DNA of 64,000 bases from Austropuccinia psidii (taxonomy: Eukaryota > Basidiomycota > Pucciniomycetes > Pucciniales > Sphaerophragmiaceae), in the NCBI GenBank assembly GCA_023105745.1, contig JALGQZ010000011.1, forward strand, positions 14,041,975 to 14,105,974, written 5' to 3'. Shown here in pieces: positions 1-10,722 of the stretch. The number at the start of each line of letters is the position of its first letter. The stretch's first letter is position 1. Under the pieces are notes generated by a model. It was not told where the DNA came from. It ran no database searches and saw only the letters and a program-made list of their open reading frames with translations. The position numbers were made by a program, and so were the translations under genes.

Positions 1-220
1 AACACCCACATCCCGTATCAAGATACAGTGTTTGTTTATCTTGATATTCAGTGGCAAATACACTTTCCGATGGAAGGTAGTACGTATCACTGTCTGACAA
101 GCAGTGTTCTTTTCCTACATTGTGATCTGCACTTGGTTTAGTCGCTACAGCATTAGCGGATGTAGTTAGTGAATCGTTCAGCAGTAGTTTTTCTAATTTC
201 TCCAATTGTTTGGACACGTT
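1..220 (-). pseudogene. Copia-0 aspartic protease start (cut by window edge)
   Basis: The minus-strand frame of the upstream gag continues past its TAA codon at 221-223 into a Leu/Glu-rich linker and then, close to position 1, a stretch reading LYLDTGCG. D-T-G-C-G is a retropepsin-type active-site motif of copia polyproteins, where the protease follows gag directly. The rest of pol would lie outside the window. The shared frame and order gag-protease make this one decaying copia polyprotein; the motif alone is short, so the call rests mainly on context. Confidence 0.5.
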
Positions 221-1039
221 TTAGGTATGATTACCCATTCTTTCTCTCCTCTTCTTTCTGGGATTCTGCCTTTTCTTGTCATCACCTTCACCTTTAGTTG
301 GTGGTGAGTTTGATGTGTTATTATTACTTGGCTTTTTTGAGATTCCTTTATCTTCCTGAGTTCTATTGTTGGTGAATAGTGCTTCAGTGGCAATGTTATC
401 ATGCCTGGACTGCTCCAGGGTGACTCTCTTAGTAATAGTTGTAATGTCAAAAGGTTGAATATCATAGAGATTTTGAACCAGACTGCTTAAGTCTCGATCT
501 TGATCTACGCTTTGGAGGAAGAATGCAGAAGCCATCTCCTTGCTCAGTTCCATTTTAGTAGTAGAGCTTCCAATGAGAGACTTATAACTTGCATATAGTT
601 TTAAGAATAAGTCTATATGATGATCAAGAGAGGATCCTGGTTCATAACTAAGTGAGGTGAGTCGAGTTAATGCTCGACAGATAGTGACTGTTGAGTTTTT
701 TCTGCACGCATCTCCCAGAGCATTCCAGGCGGTGAGGAACGACTCGTCATTCTCAAGAAGAATGCCTTGGAGTTCTTCACTGACTGTTGTCCAGAGAATG
801 GCCAGTCCAGCGCTACTCTTGTGTTGATACTTTGAAGTAGCCTTTTCTTTTTCAGATGGTGCATGAAACAGACATCCATAGCCGCATCCATTTAAATAAT
901 TTGTCATATGGCACTTCCACTGTACCCAATTTGTTCGGGTTAGTTGGTTTACCTTGACTTTCAGGGACCCTGAATCTTAGAAGTCATCTTCATTGGTTTG
1001 TGTTAGGTTTGATGGATGGGCAGAGGATGGATTCGACAT
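221..1039 (-). pseudogene. Copia-0 Gag (UBN2-type), one internal stop
   Basis: A minus-strand Gag-like protein starts at the ATG at 1039-1037 and reads to the TAA at 221-223. The start includes LTRTNWVQWKCHMTNYL, the usual N-terminal pattern of copia Gag proteins (L-x-x-x-N-W/Y-x-x-W). A helical UBN2-like middle part follows, then a very basic tail (KKRQNPRKKRRERMG) that could bind RNA in place of a CCHC knuckle; none is visible. One TAA at 976-978 lies in the N-terminal part, so the copy is probably dead unless the later ATG at 907 is used. Its length and separate family make it unrelated to the copia elements further right. Function (particle protein) is inferred from the family. Confidence 0.65.
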
Positions 1040-1658
1040 AGTGTAGTTGATACCTGTGTTTTGGCTCTGGCTTTTATTGCAAATAGAAGTAACTAACTCT
1101 CACTACCATGCAAGAGTTTTAGTTAATAGTGTCTTTCTATTGTGATAAAAGTTAACCAGTAGCAATAACTAACAGATTCTAGACATCAGTTAACATGTAC
1201 ATGCGTTATAGGATAGATTAAATGGAACAGAGATTTACCTGATTGTGTTTAGATATATATATATATATATATGTATCAACTTAGTTAAGTCACTATGATG
1301 GTATATACTAACTGTACACTAATTAAGAAACTCGTGAGTGATGAGCGTACAATGGTTTTAGAGAATGAATGATAAGTACCTCAACATTCTACTAGATCTC
1401 CTTTTTACGCTAGAGAGAAACAGACGGGTAACAGCTCTTCAGAGTGAGCTGTTTGAACAAAGGATTAGTTTACTGATACAAGTAGTAATTGAATATGTGA
1501 TGTGTGGTCTACCTTAATTTCAGTGACAACTGAAATACGTTATTGATAAGGATTAAGATACAATTGAAAATACAAAGTAAAGATAAGTAAATAAGTAAGA
1601 AGGAATTATTCTTTTTTCCTCTACGACTCAATTGCGCATGGTGCTTATTTATACATGG
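1040..1658. other. non-coding stretch upstream of Copia-0 gag
   Basis: No coding frame is visible. On the minus strand, ACA followed by GGTATCAACTAC just upstream of the gag ATG (about 1046-1064) could be the end of a 5' LTR plus a primer site, but I cannot find a partner LTR in the window. A short (AT)n run lies at about 1251-1272. Confidence 0.3.
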
Positions 1659-2442
1659 CTAAAGATATTCACGTGATAAGATCACTGTGATCTTATCACA
1701 TGGGTTGAATAAACTCAATTTCCAATCTCTAAGTGATTCGGTTAAATCAGTCCTTGATCTAATTTCAACAATTTCTTCATTCTCAACTCCTACAATCGGT
1801 CTCTGAGTATTAGACAAAAGAAATTGGGCTTTGGTGAGCAATGATGACTTGATGGATGTAAAAATTTTAAAAGGTCACCTGATGCACAGCTTGTCTTTCA
1901 AAATTGGCCTATCAAGGTAGGGAAAGTTTTGAGATTCTTTCCAGCACTCAGCCAAAAGCCAAAGATTATTTACCTTGATCGTTTTTGCATTTGCACCTAA
2001 AGAATACGATGCTAGTGTATAACGATCTGGCTGATGTATGGTTTCAAGCATAAAAGAAAGAATAGTGCATTTAGTATAACTGATTAGTATAGTCAGAAAG
2101 GAGGACGTGCTTATTAAATCCCCTGTCGTTAAAAAAACAGTGATATCTTGATTGGTTTGCCTTGATGCATTCACAAACCCAAAATGGTTTTCGCCGTAAG
2201 ATCAGTCGATAATTCAACAAATTGATCGTATTAGGGCTTACAGCTAGAACAGACGCCGTCATTTCTGCGGCTTCTCTACCGTTGGTAGAAGGCAAGAAGA
2301 TGACATGGCTAGCTTGTGGAATGAATTCTTTTAAAAGTGATAGTTTGACTTCGAACTGGCGAGAGAGCGCCTCCATTGAGGCGTCAACCAATGCTTGATT
2401 TTGTGACATGGATGATTCTTCGCCACTCTTACTTGACTCCAC
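1659..2442 (-). pseudogene. hypothetical protein, reading frame shifted once
   Basis: Two overlapping minus-strand frames look like one protein. The first (2442 down to about 2165) begins MESSKSGEESSMSQ and contains a helical stretch with VKLSLLKEFIPQASHVIFL. The second (about 2170 to 1875, then 1841 to 1659 after a stop) contains a hydrophobic block (TSSFLTILISYTKCTIL) and later IVEIRSRTDLTESLRDWKL. The switch lies near a run of seven T at about 2127-2133, so a one-base indel is likely, though an intron cannot be excluded. I do not recognise a family. It sits just downstream of the Copia-1 insertion at 2882, which would separate it from its promoter. It could be a host gene remnant or the end of an unrecognised repeat. 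Confidence 0.35.
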
Positions 2443-2741
2443 TCAAGCTGAGCACTAATAAATTCTCAACTCGTTGATGATAGCAAAGATGAAGAGTGTA
2501 ATTGATGGGAAGATAAATGCAATCGAGCAATAAGGAATCAGGGATTAAATGGTGACTGGCTTGGTGAATGGCCAACAATCTTCCCCATTATCCATGGACG
2601 CTGATTGGCCCTTGAAGGTTTCGAGTTATGCTTTATGACGTCATCCGGCCAAAGGGCTTACTCAATCAAGGACTGCCAATTGTATAGAAGCGATCACAAG
2701 TTAATCCTGAACCTCATTGAGGTTTTGTCTTGAAGTCTCCC

Positions 2742-2812
2742 TGTAAGCAAGCGGAGCTTGCTAGGGCCGTTGCAGTGGTGCAACGTGTAGGGTGGAATCC
2801 TACTTGCTTACA
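2742..2812. repeat. 71-bp compound palindrome
   Basis: TGTAAGCAAG at 2742-2751 is matched by its exact reverse complement CTTGCTTACA at 2803-2812. Inside, 2768-2785 forms a perfect 7-bp stem with loop GTGG (CGTTGCA-GTGG-TGCAACG). This could be a tiny MITE or a cruciform; no target-site duplication is evident. The rest of 2443-2881 shows no gene. Confidence 0.5.
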
Positions 2813-2881
2813 CTGCAAATCTTAACTGTTTTCCCGTGCGGTACATCAGTTACGTTGCACGGTATAACAGATAGCAGTTAG

Positions 2882-3443
2882 TGTTGGAATGCAGAACTAA
2901 AGGTTCATTTCGTTAGTGTACCACAGTAGCAATAATCACAAGAAGATTGGTGACAATACCTAAAGGTGGACAACAAGTGGATAATAACAGTAATAAATGG
3001 ACAATAATGCAATGACTTAGAACAACAAACAGCTAGAATAACAAAATTAGTTAGTTAATAGTTTGTAGTTAGAGGAGTGATAACATTGTTGATTGTGACT
3101 GTACCTGAACAACTGATGACAAAATATTATAAGTAAAAGAGAGTGAGCGAGTAGAATAAGAAAGAAACAAGAGAAGGAAAAAGAAAAAGTAAAACGGTTT
3201 TTGATATGAATAAATGAAAGTAGAAAGAAAAGGAGTTCGATGATTCTTCTTGTCAGGAGTTGAGAGGTAGGATTTAAATAATGGTGATGGGCACTGGCAA
3301 TGATTGTGGCGGTTAGGAGCTACGATAATCGTTGTGGCAGTTGGATGGCCGCGACGATCATTGTGGCGCATATCCGATTTTAGTAGTTATTTGATCGGGC
3401 ACTTTTTGAGCAGTTAGAGTGTTAGTTAGTCTGATTTCTAACA
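2882..3443 (-). repeat. Copia-1 3' LTR
   Basis: A 562-bp repeat nearly identical to 7499-8072, with TGTTGG and TAACA ends next to the TSD GTTAG. It is the 3' LTR because the coding strand is minus. The right LTR has 12 extra bases, mainly around 7900-7915 where 'ggcagtggtgatgg' is expanded. Confidence 0.92.
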
Positions 3444-3455
3444 GCCCCCTCACTC
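3444..3455 (-). other. Copia-1 polypurine tract
   Basis: Read on the minus strand, GAGTGAGGGGGC lies immediately before the 3' LTR. A purine run at this position primes plus-strand DNA synthesis in LTR elements. Confidence 0.75.
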
Positions 3456-5292
3456 CTAGGCAAAAAACTCCCAAGGAGTCCAAAGCTTGAACAAGGACGG
3501 GTTTAGGCACAGACTTTGTAAGGAAGTCCACCAGCATTTTCTTACTTGGCATATACCTTAGCTGTATCCTTCCAGATTTAACAGCCTCTTTAACAAAATG
3601 GAGTTTTATATCAACATGTTTCATTCGCCTACCATTTACATTGCTGTCGCCATTAGCCATGTTGATACACCCTTGATTGTCTTCGTGCACCAGAATTGGA
3701 CCATTAGGAAGTGTCAAACCAGACTTATGGCACCATTGTTGCAGCCAAAGAAGTTCTGATGTGAGGTCACATAGCGACTTGTATTCCGCCTCAGCAGTTG
3801 ACAAAGAAAGAGTTGGCTGTTTCCTTGTTTTCCAAACCACCAAACATCGATTGAAGCAGGCGAGGTAGCCAGTGATTGATCATTGTGTGGCCTGACAGTT
3901 TCCCCAGTCAGCGTTGCTGTATGCTGAGATACTGCATTGAGCTCCCCCACCATAAGTTAGCCCCAAGTCTTGAGTACCATTTAGATACCATAGGACATGA
4001 AGAAAACCCTGCCAGTGCTTGATGCCAGGCCTGTCCAGAAACTGAGAGAGACTGCTGACTGCGAAGGACAGGTCTGGGCAAGTAGCAGTGCTGAGGTAAT
4101 TAATGCTACCAATGGCACTTCAATAACTTACCCATATGGAGTTGAACTCGTCAATTTCTTCTAGAGTTGCTGGCTCAAGATGGCTATTTGGAACTAGGAG
4201 TGTCAAAACTGGGCGACAATTACCCATACCATACAGCTCGATCAGGGATTTGGTATAATGCCGTTGATCAAGTGTGACGCATCCCCCATCTTGAGAAATC
4301 TTCACCCCAAGCATCAGATCAGCAGCTCCAATGTCCTTGATTTCAAATTCACCAGAGATTTGAGTTTTGAAGACCTCAACCTCTTTTCCAAATATGGCTA
4401 TATTGTCAACATGAACATATAGCCACAAAGGATGATCACCACCTCAGTAGAACACGCAGGGATTAAGAATACAAGCTGTAAACCCAATGTCAACTAACCA
4501 TTGCTTCAGCCTCTTGTACCATGCCAGAGGTGCCTGTTTTAGCCCATATATCGCCTTGTTTAGAGAAAGACAAACCCTCCGCTTGTCTCCTTTGATGCCC
4601 TGTGGAAGGCTAAGGTAGACCGTTTCGGAGAGAGGGGCATTCAGAAAGGCACTCTTGACATTGATTTGGTGAAAGAGGAGATTGTTGGAAGCCGCATAAG
4701 CAATTACTGTTCTCAGGGAATTAAGCCTCCCGGTTGGAGAATAGGTTCGTTCAAAATCTACTCCAGAAGTCTATGTGAAGCCCTGAGCACATAGGCGAGC
4801 TTTATGCTCAGTTACCTCTCCAAGGTGATTCTTCTTCGCCTTGAAGACCCAGGTGGTGCCGACAAGCCTATAGGATGGATTGAGGTCAACAACGTCCCAT
4901 ACCCTCAGCCTCTCCATTGACTGAAGCTCTTTGTTGATCGCCATTGCCCACACCTCTTTGGCATCACCACTTATTGCAGCTTTAAAGGTTTGAGGAGCCT
5001 CATCAGCCGCTGTCAGAAGAGCCCCAGCTTGTCTAGAGTGAGATAAAATGTTTTTCTGGTTAATGTCACTGCAGATGAGCGTGGGGTGGCATGGAACAAT
5101 GACTTTGACCCAAGTGGGAGCCCTGGTTAAAGGTGGGGATGCGGTTTCATTGACCGGTAGGATTTCATCTACCAAATCCGGTTCAGATGTGGGCGCAGTG
5201 TCATGATCTCCTGATATTTGGACTTCATCTACCGATTCTTGATTATCAGGCTCCAGAGGACACTCGAATGGCATGTGGAATTCATCTACCAC
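3456..5292 (-). pseudogene. Copia-1 reverse transcriptase and RNase H
   Basis: The minus-strand frame from 5292 onward first gives an acidic linker, then the copia RT (VWDVVDLNPSYRLVGTTWVFK, AFLNAPLSETVYLSLPQG, YGLKQAPLAWY). The RT active site should read Y-V-x-V-D-D; here it is YVHVDNIAIF near 4400, so the second catalytic Asp has become Asn. RNase H follows (STAEAEY near 3800, EDNQG near 3680, MKHVDIKLHF near 3620). Stop codons interrupt the frame, for example after HKARLCAQGFT (just upstream of 4771) and after FNSIWVSY (4120). The segments keep a single frame, so decay here is mostly by substitution. It is the same family as, but distinct from, the copia pair in 9068-39313. Confidence 0.85.
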
Positions 5293-6676
5293 TGCCTGCC
5301 CTTCAACGGCATCCCAGGTGACACTTAGAGGAAAAGTGTCCTTGTCTCATTGCTCTGGCTTAGGAAAGATTGACTTGTTGAATCAAACGTGCTTTGAGAT
5401 TATAACCTTCCTGTCTGACAGTCGAAAGACACGATAAGCCGAGTTATTTTCATACCCAATAAGAATTCCTTCTGTTCCAGAGGGACAGAGCTTCCACTCC
5501 CGATGCTCTTTGGGAGTCATGAGAAAAGACTGGCAACCGAAGACTCGAAGCTTCTTGATTCTTGGTGCAAGCTTGGTCCAAGGAGTGTATGGAGAGTGAT
5601 TATGTCTTGACGGGGTAGGTGTATAGTTTGACAGAAGGGTTGCAGTACTTACTGCTTTGGCCCAATAATTCGTTGGGAGATTGGAGGCATTAAGCATACA
5701 GCGAGTTTTCTCAAGGATCGTTCGATTAGCCCTTTCGGCGAAGCCATTGTGTTCTGGGGTGTATGCTGGAGAAAAGGAATGTATGAATCCACATTCATCT
5801 GATAAATGCTTGAAGTGTGAATTGATAAATTCTCCACCTCGATCTGAAGTCAACCTTTTTAACGATCTGTAATGTTGAGTCTCCATCATCTTTTTTGTTG
5901 TTGAAAACTGACCAAAGGCATCAGACTTGTTTTTCAAGCAGCGAATGATCTTGTAGGAAGTGGCTTGGTCAACAATGGTCAGAAAATATCAATATCCAGA
6001 GATTGATGGAGGAGAGATTGGTCCTACCAAATCAATATGGACGCAATCTAGAGGAAGATTAGCCTGTTCAAAGTGGTCTTTGAAGGGGAGACGGTGAATC
6101 TTGTTGAGATCACAGACTTTGCATGACTTGTTGGATAAGGGCAGGCCCATCCATTTGATGATGAACTTGCTTGCGTGCCCTAGTCTTTCATTCCATGGAT
6201 TTTCTTCCGCACATGTCTTAAGTGAAGTTAGGAAATGGTAATCGACCTTCATTAAGTTGTTTTCAATATTACCTTGCAAGATTTCTTTACCTTCTATGGT
6301 GAGAGTGGAGGATTCTTTGTTTTGTTTTATAGTTAATTCTTTGTCAAAAATCTTTAACAAGCTGGCCAGGTTAAAGTTTAATTTTGGGAACAAAGAGAGA
6401 ATTTGGAAGCGATAAAGCTTGATTGTTACTACACAGATTTATGGTTCCAGTACCTTCGGCAATCAGATTGCTGGATGAATCCCCGGTGGTGACTGAGATT
6501 GTAGTATCCTTGCACAGAGAGGTGAACACTTCCTCAGAGTGGAACATATGGTGAGTTTCCCTGCAGTCAAGCACCAGTTGTCCTGGAGAAAGTCTTTGGG
6601 CGGCATTAGTATAAAGAGCTTGTGCTGTTGAGAAATGAGCGGCGGGACTGGAATTAGGAGCTTTCCTCTTGTTGTC
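5293..6676 (-). pseudogene. Copia-1 protease and integrase
   Basis: The protease motif reads LDCRETHHMF near 6565, where the sister copia elements have DCGATHHMF. The Gly and Ala after the catalytic Asp are lost. A one-base frameshift lies near 6385. The GAG-pre-integrase zinc finger follows (NERLGHAS, CKVCDLNKIHRL), then the integrase core: first Asp in VHIDLVGPI, second in LTSDRGGEFINSHF, Glu in PEHNGFAERANRTILEK. A TGA at 5989-5991 interrupts the core where the related copy has a sense codon. The C-terminal part includes FGCQSFLMTP and GILIGYENN, typical of copia integrases. Catalytic residues of integrase are still readable, but the enzyme cannot be made. Confidence 0.85.
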
Positions 6677-7438
6677 TCATTTTTGTGGTCTAAGATGAGG
6701 ATTTTCAGCAAAACATTCCTCTTTCTTGTGAGTTAAGCATTTTGGGTTGTGCTTCCCATTTGAGCAGTAGTAAAGAATTCGATAAGGTTCATTGCTCGAT
6801 GATACTAGAGCTGAGGCAGGTGAGGATGTGTTTAGACAAGTATCTTTGGTTTGGCAATGATTGGAGTATTCTTGAAGTCGAGAAAGGATCTGATCTGGTT
6901 TATTGATGATTTCCTCGTTGAGAGTAAGTAGCTCTACAACTTGGTTGAGTTTTGAATCTCCAGCTAACTTGCCTAGGATAATATATGAGAGGATTTCGGA
7001 AGGCATTTTGACACTAACGGAGTCTAACTCGAGCAAGAATTTTTGAGTTTCTTCTATGTAGTGATGTAGATTTCCGGAGTAGTTTGCTTTTTGCCAGTTC
7101 ATCCATACTCGTCCTTTGTTCATAGCCCTTTTGGAGGCATACTGTTCATTGATCTTGGAACAAAGTAAATTAGCTTTATCTGAAGTTTTGGAGTTAATGA
7201 CTTCAAGAAACACACAATCATTGATTCTTGAAGTGATCGTGGTGATTGCTTCAAAGCTTAATTTGGTCCACCGATTGACTGCGGAAGGGGTTGCATCTTG
7301 TCCAATGTCTTTTTCGCAGACCTCTAGAAGGTCTTTGGATTGAAGAAGGAAACACATCCTGAGGTACCATTCACTGTAGTTGGTACCATCAAGGATTGGA
7401 ATTGATGTTGCTTCTTTTTCATTGAATTTTTCAGCCAT
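6677..7438 (-). pseudogene. Copia-1 Gag
   Basis: The 253-codon frame begins MAEKFNEKEATSIPILDG at 7438 and runs to a TGA at 6677-6679. The related copia copies continue from gag into protease without a stop, so this TGA is a lesion. The N-terminal pattern ILDGTNYSEWYLRM is typical of copia Gag. A C-terminal cluster (YYCSNGKHNPKCLTHKKEEC) is a CCHC-like knuckle with unusual spacing, shared with the other copia family here (YYCRKGEHNEKCSTHRKEDC). Gag forms the particle and binds RNA. Confidence 0.85.
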
Positions 7439-7480
7439 AACAAATCTTGGAATCCACCTGTTCTGTTTTCCTTGAGCATA

Positions 7481-7498
7481 GCAACGAGACTGTAAATC
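7481..7498 (-). other. Copia-1 primer binding site, tRNA-Tyr anticodon-arm type
   Basis: Read on the minus strand, GATTTACAGTCTCGTTGC follows the 5' LTR directly. The first 12 bases are identical to the site at the same place in the unrelated-LTR copia pair (9675, 14262). They do not start with TGG but complement the anticodon arm of tRNA-Tyr (5'-AGACTGTAAATC-3'), suggesting priming by a 5' tRNA half. The pairing is with my memory of yeast tRNA-Tyr. Confidence 0.6.
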
Positions 7499-8072
7499 TG
7501 TTGGAATGCAGAACTAAATGTTCATTTCGTTAGTGTACCACAGTAGCAATAATCACAAGAAGATTGGTGACAATACCTAAAGGTGGACAACAAGTGGATA
7601 AAAACAGTAATAAATGGACAATAATGCAATGACTTAGAACAACAAACAGCTAGAATAACAACATTAGTTAGTTAATAGTTTGTAGTTAGAGGAGTGATAA
7701 CATTGTTGATTGTGACTGTACCTGAACAACTGATGACAAAATATTATAAGTAAAAGAGAGTGAGCGAGTAGAATAAGAAAGAAACTACAGAAGGAAAAAG
7801 AAAAATTAAAAGGTTTTTGATACAAATAAATGAAAGTAGAAAGAAAAGGAGTTCGATGATTCTTCTTGTCAGGAGTTGAGAGGTAGGATTTAAATAATGG
7901 TGATTGGCAGTGGTGATGGGTACTGGCAATTATTGTGGCAGTTAGGAGCTACGATAATTGTTGTGGCGGTTGGATGGCTGCGACAATCATTGTGGCGCAT
8001 ATCCGATTTTAGTAGTTATTTTATCGGGCACTTTTTGAGCAGTTAGAGTGTTAGTTAGTCTGATTTTTAACA
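7499..8072 (-). repeat. Copia-1 5' LTR
   Basis: A 574-bp repeat matching 2882-3443, with TGTTGG...TAACA ends, followed by the TSD GTTAG at 8073-8077. It would hold the promoter of the element. A few substitutions and a 12-bp length difference separate the two LTRs. The stretch 8078-8384 to its right is AT-rich and shows no gene. Confidence 0.92.
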
Positions 8073-8384
8073 GTTAGCTTCTCCGCGGGTTTTTTTAATC
8101 ACTTTATTAGTTCATTCTTTAGAAAACTTTCCTCTAATTCAAAACTATTGCATCAAACTCAAGCACAATCTAATAAGAAAATACCCAATCTTCAAATCAA
8201 ATTGATCAACTTCAAATTAATGAAATCAAAAATTTATTAAATCATTAAAATCAATCTCGAAATCGTCATGATCTACAAGATCCAAATAATCAGAATATTA
8301 AAAATTTCAAAATTTAAAAATTCATTTCCTCTAGCACTTTCAATGTACCTTTAGTCAATCCAAATACTTCAAATGCTTTTATAA

Positions 8385-8402
8385 TAGTGGGGTTCAATAC
8401 CA
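8385..8402 (+). repeat. Harbinger-like left TIR
   Basis: TAGTGGGGTTCAATACCA here matches the reverse complement of 42533-42552 (TAGTGGGGTTCAATGCCA) with one mismatch. The preceding AA is also shared. Confidence 0.65.
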
Positions 8403-8709
8403 TGGTTTTTTTAGTTCATTGCGATTTGAAACCTGGCTCACGACTAATGTGTTTATCCATTAAATTTATGTTCATGATCCAGGTCATGAACCATGTTTTC
8501 TGGTGGCTCATGACCTATAAAACAGTCGCTTAGACTATCTTTTTGGTTTTTTGTATTGTTTTTTTATTTAAAGTTGTAAATCTCACATTTTTCCAAGGGA
8601 ATTATTTCTCTATCAAAGACTTATGCGACGCAATGAATCTACTTTACTCTCTAGTCAGAACTCAATGATTTATACTTATAAATCCAAATATATATATCAT
8701 TTGAGTTAG

Positions 8710-9067
8710 ATGTCCAACCAAAAATCCTTTGTATCACCGCTATCCAGACCAGGTTTTGGTATCTTGAATAGCAATGAGGATGATGAGGTGCGACAAATTG
8801 TTAATTTACAACCCAGCTCATTTCCATACCATGATCAAAATCTTTAATGGAATTTTCAACAATACAACGTTTATGATCATTTAAACCAATTCCACCATAT
8901 TGTGAGGCCAGATATGCAGCATGCCGGCAATAACTCTGGCATTTATCCACATCACAATATTTATATACAATGTAATGATCCATTGTATGAAAGGGAACAT
9001 GAGTTGAATCATGTGATTTCAGCTAAGCCTGATAATGACTCACAAGAAAGAAATGAAAAAGACAAAC
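8710..9067 (+). pseudogene. Harbinger partner Myb/SANT-like protein, 5' half
   Basis: The frame opens at ATG 8710 (MSNQKSFVSPLSRPGFG), has a TAA at 8845-8847 and continues in the same frame to the copia junction (SAKPDNDSQERNEKDK). Joining 9067 directly to 39319, which removes one copy of the CAAAC duplication, restores a continuous frame into the right half. This shows the copia array inserted within this coding sequence. The N-terminal part is polar with no fold I recognise; the DNA-binding part lies in the right half. Confidence 0.6.
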
Positions 9068-9674
9068 TGAGGAAATTTCCACCCAAAAGGGTTTAGGTGA
9101 GCACAGTCTCACTCCACGTGTAAAAGCACAAAGAGTACTTAAGACTGACTGAGCATACGTTACTCAGCTCAGTAAATCAGAGGACCACTTTCCAGAAGTG
9201 GCAGTCCAGGACCTATAGCCATGGCCTTAATTAGCTTAAAAGGAGCTAGACTCCTACCCAGTACAGAATTTTTCCTTACCTTGAGCCTATTGCTTTTTTA
9301 CTTTGCCATCTCATTCATTCCCTTAGAATTACTTCTATTCTTTCTATTTATTCGTTGTACAATCCTCAATCACTTTCGTTGCAACAGCAACATTAACTTT
9401 TCATCTCTCATTTAATATTACTTAAAACTGCTCTAACCGCAGGTATGAGAAACAGTTTTACTCACTAACAATTGAAGACTCTTTAAATTGACAAAGTAAT
9501 TCTTTGACTAGATCATTTCTCCCTTGTACCACTCCTTAAAGCTTATCTTTTCTTATTTCTAAAAACATTGTATCAAAATGCATCCACCTTTTAGGTACAT
9601 GCCCTACATCTTTTTGTTTTCATATTGCATCATTGTTAATAAACAAATACCTTTTGGTTTCTCCAATTTTTACA
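9068..9674 (+). repeat. Copia-2 LTR A (outer 5' LTR)
   Basis: A 607-bp LTR from TGAGGAAATTTCC to TTTTTACA. It is very similar to LTR B, which has the same length. It contains several CTGAG/CTCAG motifs near 9150-9175. It follows the TSD CAAAC at 9063-9067. Confidence 0.92.
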
Positions 9675-9692
9675 GATTTACAGTCTTGATAA
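9675..9692 (+). other. Copia-2 body 1 primer binding site
   Basis: GATTTACAGTCTTGATAA directly follows LTR A. The first 14 bases complement CAAGACTGTAAATC, the anticodon arm of yeast tRNA-Tyr as I remember it. The same site follows LTR B at 14262. Confidence 0.6.
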
Positions 9693-9730
9693 AAAGTTCT
9701 CTTTCTTTGAAAGGTGGCTTGCAAGATATA

Positions 9731-10722
9731 ATGGCCGACAAAACAATAGAACTAATAGACATAATCAACATTCCGATGCTAGATGGAACCAAGTTTGGTC
9801 CCTGGCACATGCGAATGAAGATACACCTCAGATCCAAAGACCTTATTGACATATGCAAAAAACCAGTACCCAGAGATGCTTCTACGACCATAGCCAATAA
9901 ATGGTCAAAAGCCAGCTATGAGGCTATCAACCTAATCACAACAAGAATAACAGAAAGGGTATTCTGAGAAGTAGTCAACGCAGTAACTATTGAAAAAGCT
10001 AATCTTCTCTGGGAAAAAATTGAAGAACAATACGCTTCAAAAAGAGCAGTCAACAGAGGCCATGTATGGATGGACTGGCAAAGGAGCTTCCACAATGGAA
10101 ATCTCCACAACTAAATTGATCTATGTAGAGAACTTATAATGGAACTCGAAGCCATCAGCATCATGGTCCCTCCACGATTATTGTCTTACTCCCTACTTGG
10201 AAAGTTAGGTGGAGACACCAACCTACATCAGACTGTCAAAAACCTTAGCTTAAACAAGGACATCATTGAAAAACCAGAATAAATCCTCACTAGACTACAA
10301 GATCTAGCCCATCTCAACACCGTAGATTGTAAACAACAATTGGCTGCTACAACTTCTCTTGTATCATCAGGAGTTGAACCCCACAAAATCATCTACTACT
10401 GCAGAAAAGGAGAGCACAATGAAAAATGCTCAACACACAGAAAAGAAGACTGCTGGACCAAAAATCCTCACTCAAGACCTCCCGGAAGAGAAAACAAGCG
10501 CCAACACTTCAACTCGACAGCACATTTCACTACTGCTCAAGCTCTCATCACACACCCAGACCAACAAAAACCAAAAAACCAACATCTTTTCATTGACTGC
10601 GGAGCCACACATCATATGTTCAATGACTTAAAACCTTTCAGATCCTCTCTCAAAACAACCAACATACGCGTTGCGACTGGAGACACCGACAGTGGCCTTA
10701 ATGCATTAGGAATAGCACTGTG
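9731..10722 (+). pseudogene. Copia-2 body 1 Gag and protease
   Basis: Gag starts at ATG 9731 (MADKTIELIDIINIPMLDG). The next landmarks are PWHMRMKIHLRSKDL and IEEQYASKRAVNRG. The frame meets TGA at 9965-9967, where the second copy has CGA (Arg), a visible C-to-T change. Further stops are the TAA after LHN near 10113 and the TAA near 10280. A knuckle-like cluster (YYCRKGEHNEKCSTHRKEDC) sits at about 10395. The protease motif FIDCGATHHMF near 10590-10620 keeps D-C-G-A, unlike Copia-1 and unlike body 2. Gag packages RNA and the protease would cut the polyprotein, but this copy is dead. Confidence 0.85.

Larger units (their letters stand above)
2877..8077 (-). mobile_element. Copia-1: complete, inactive Ty1/copia LTR retrotransposon
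   Basis: Two LTRs of 562 and 574 bp (2882-3443 and 7499-8072) both begin TGTTGGAATG and end TAACA. The 5-bp target duplication GTTAG lies at 2877-2881 and 8073-8077. Between them, on the minus strand, follow gag, protease, integrase, reverse transcriptase and RNase H, the copia order. A polypurine tract abuts the left (3') LTR and a primer site abuts the right (5') LTR. The TSD is perfect and the LTRs are very similar, so insertion is fairly recent, yet several nonsense codons, one frameshift and altered catalytic residues in protease and RT make it inactive. Confidence 0.93.

Noticed and set aside
1251..1272. (AT)n tract as an origin or promoter
   Set aside because: A plain microsatellite; nothing around it supports a role.
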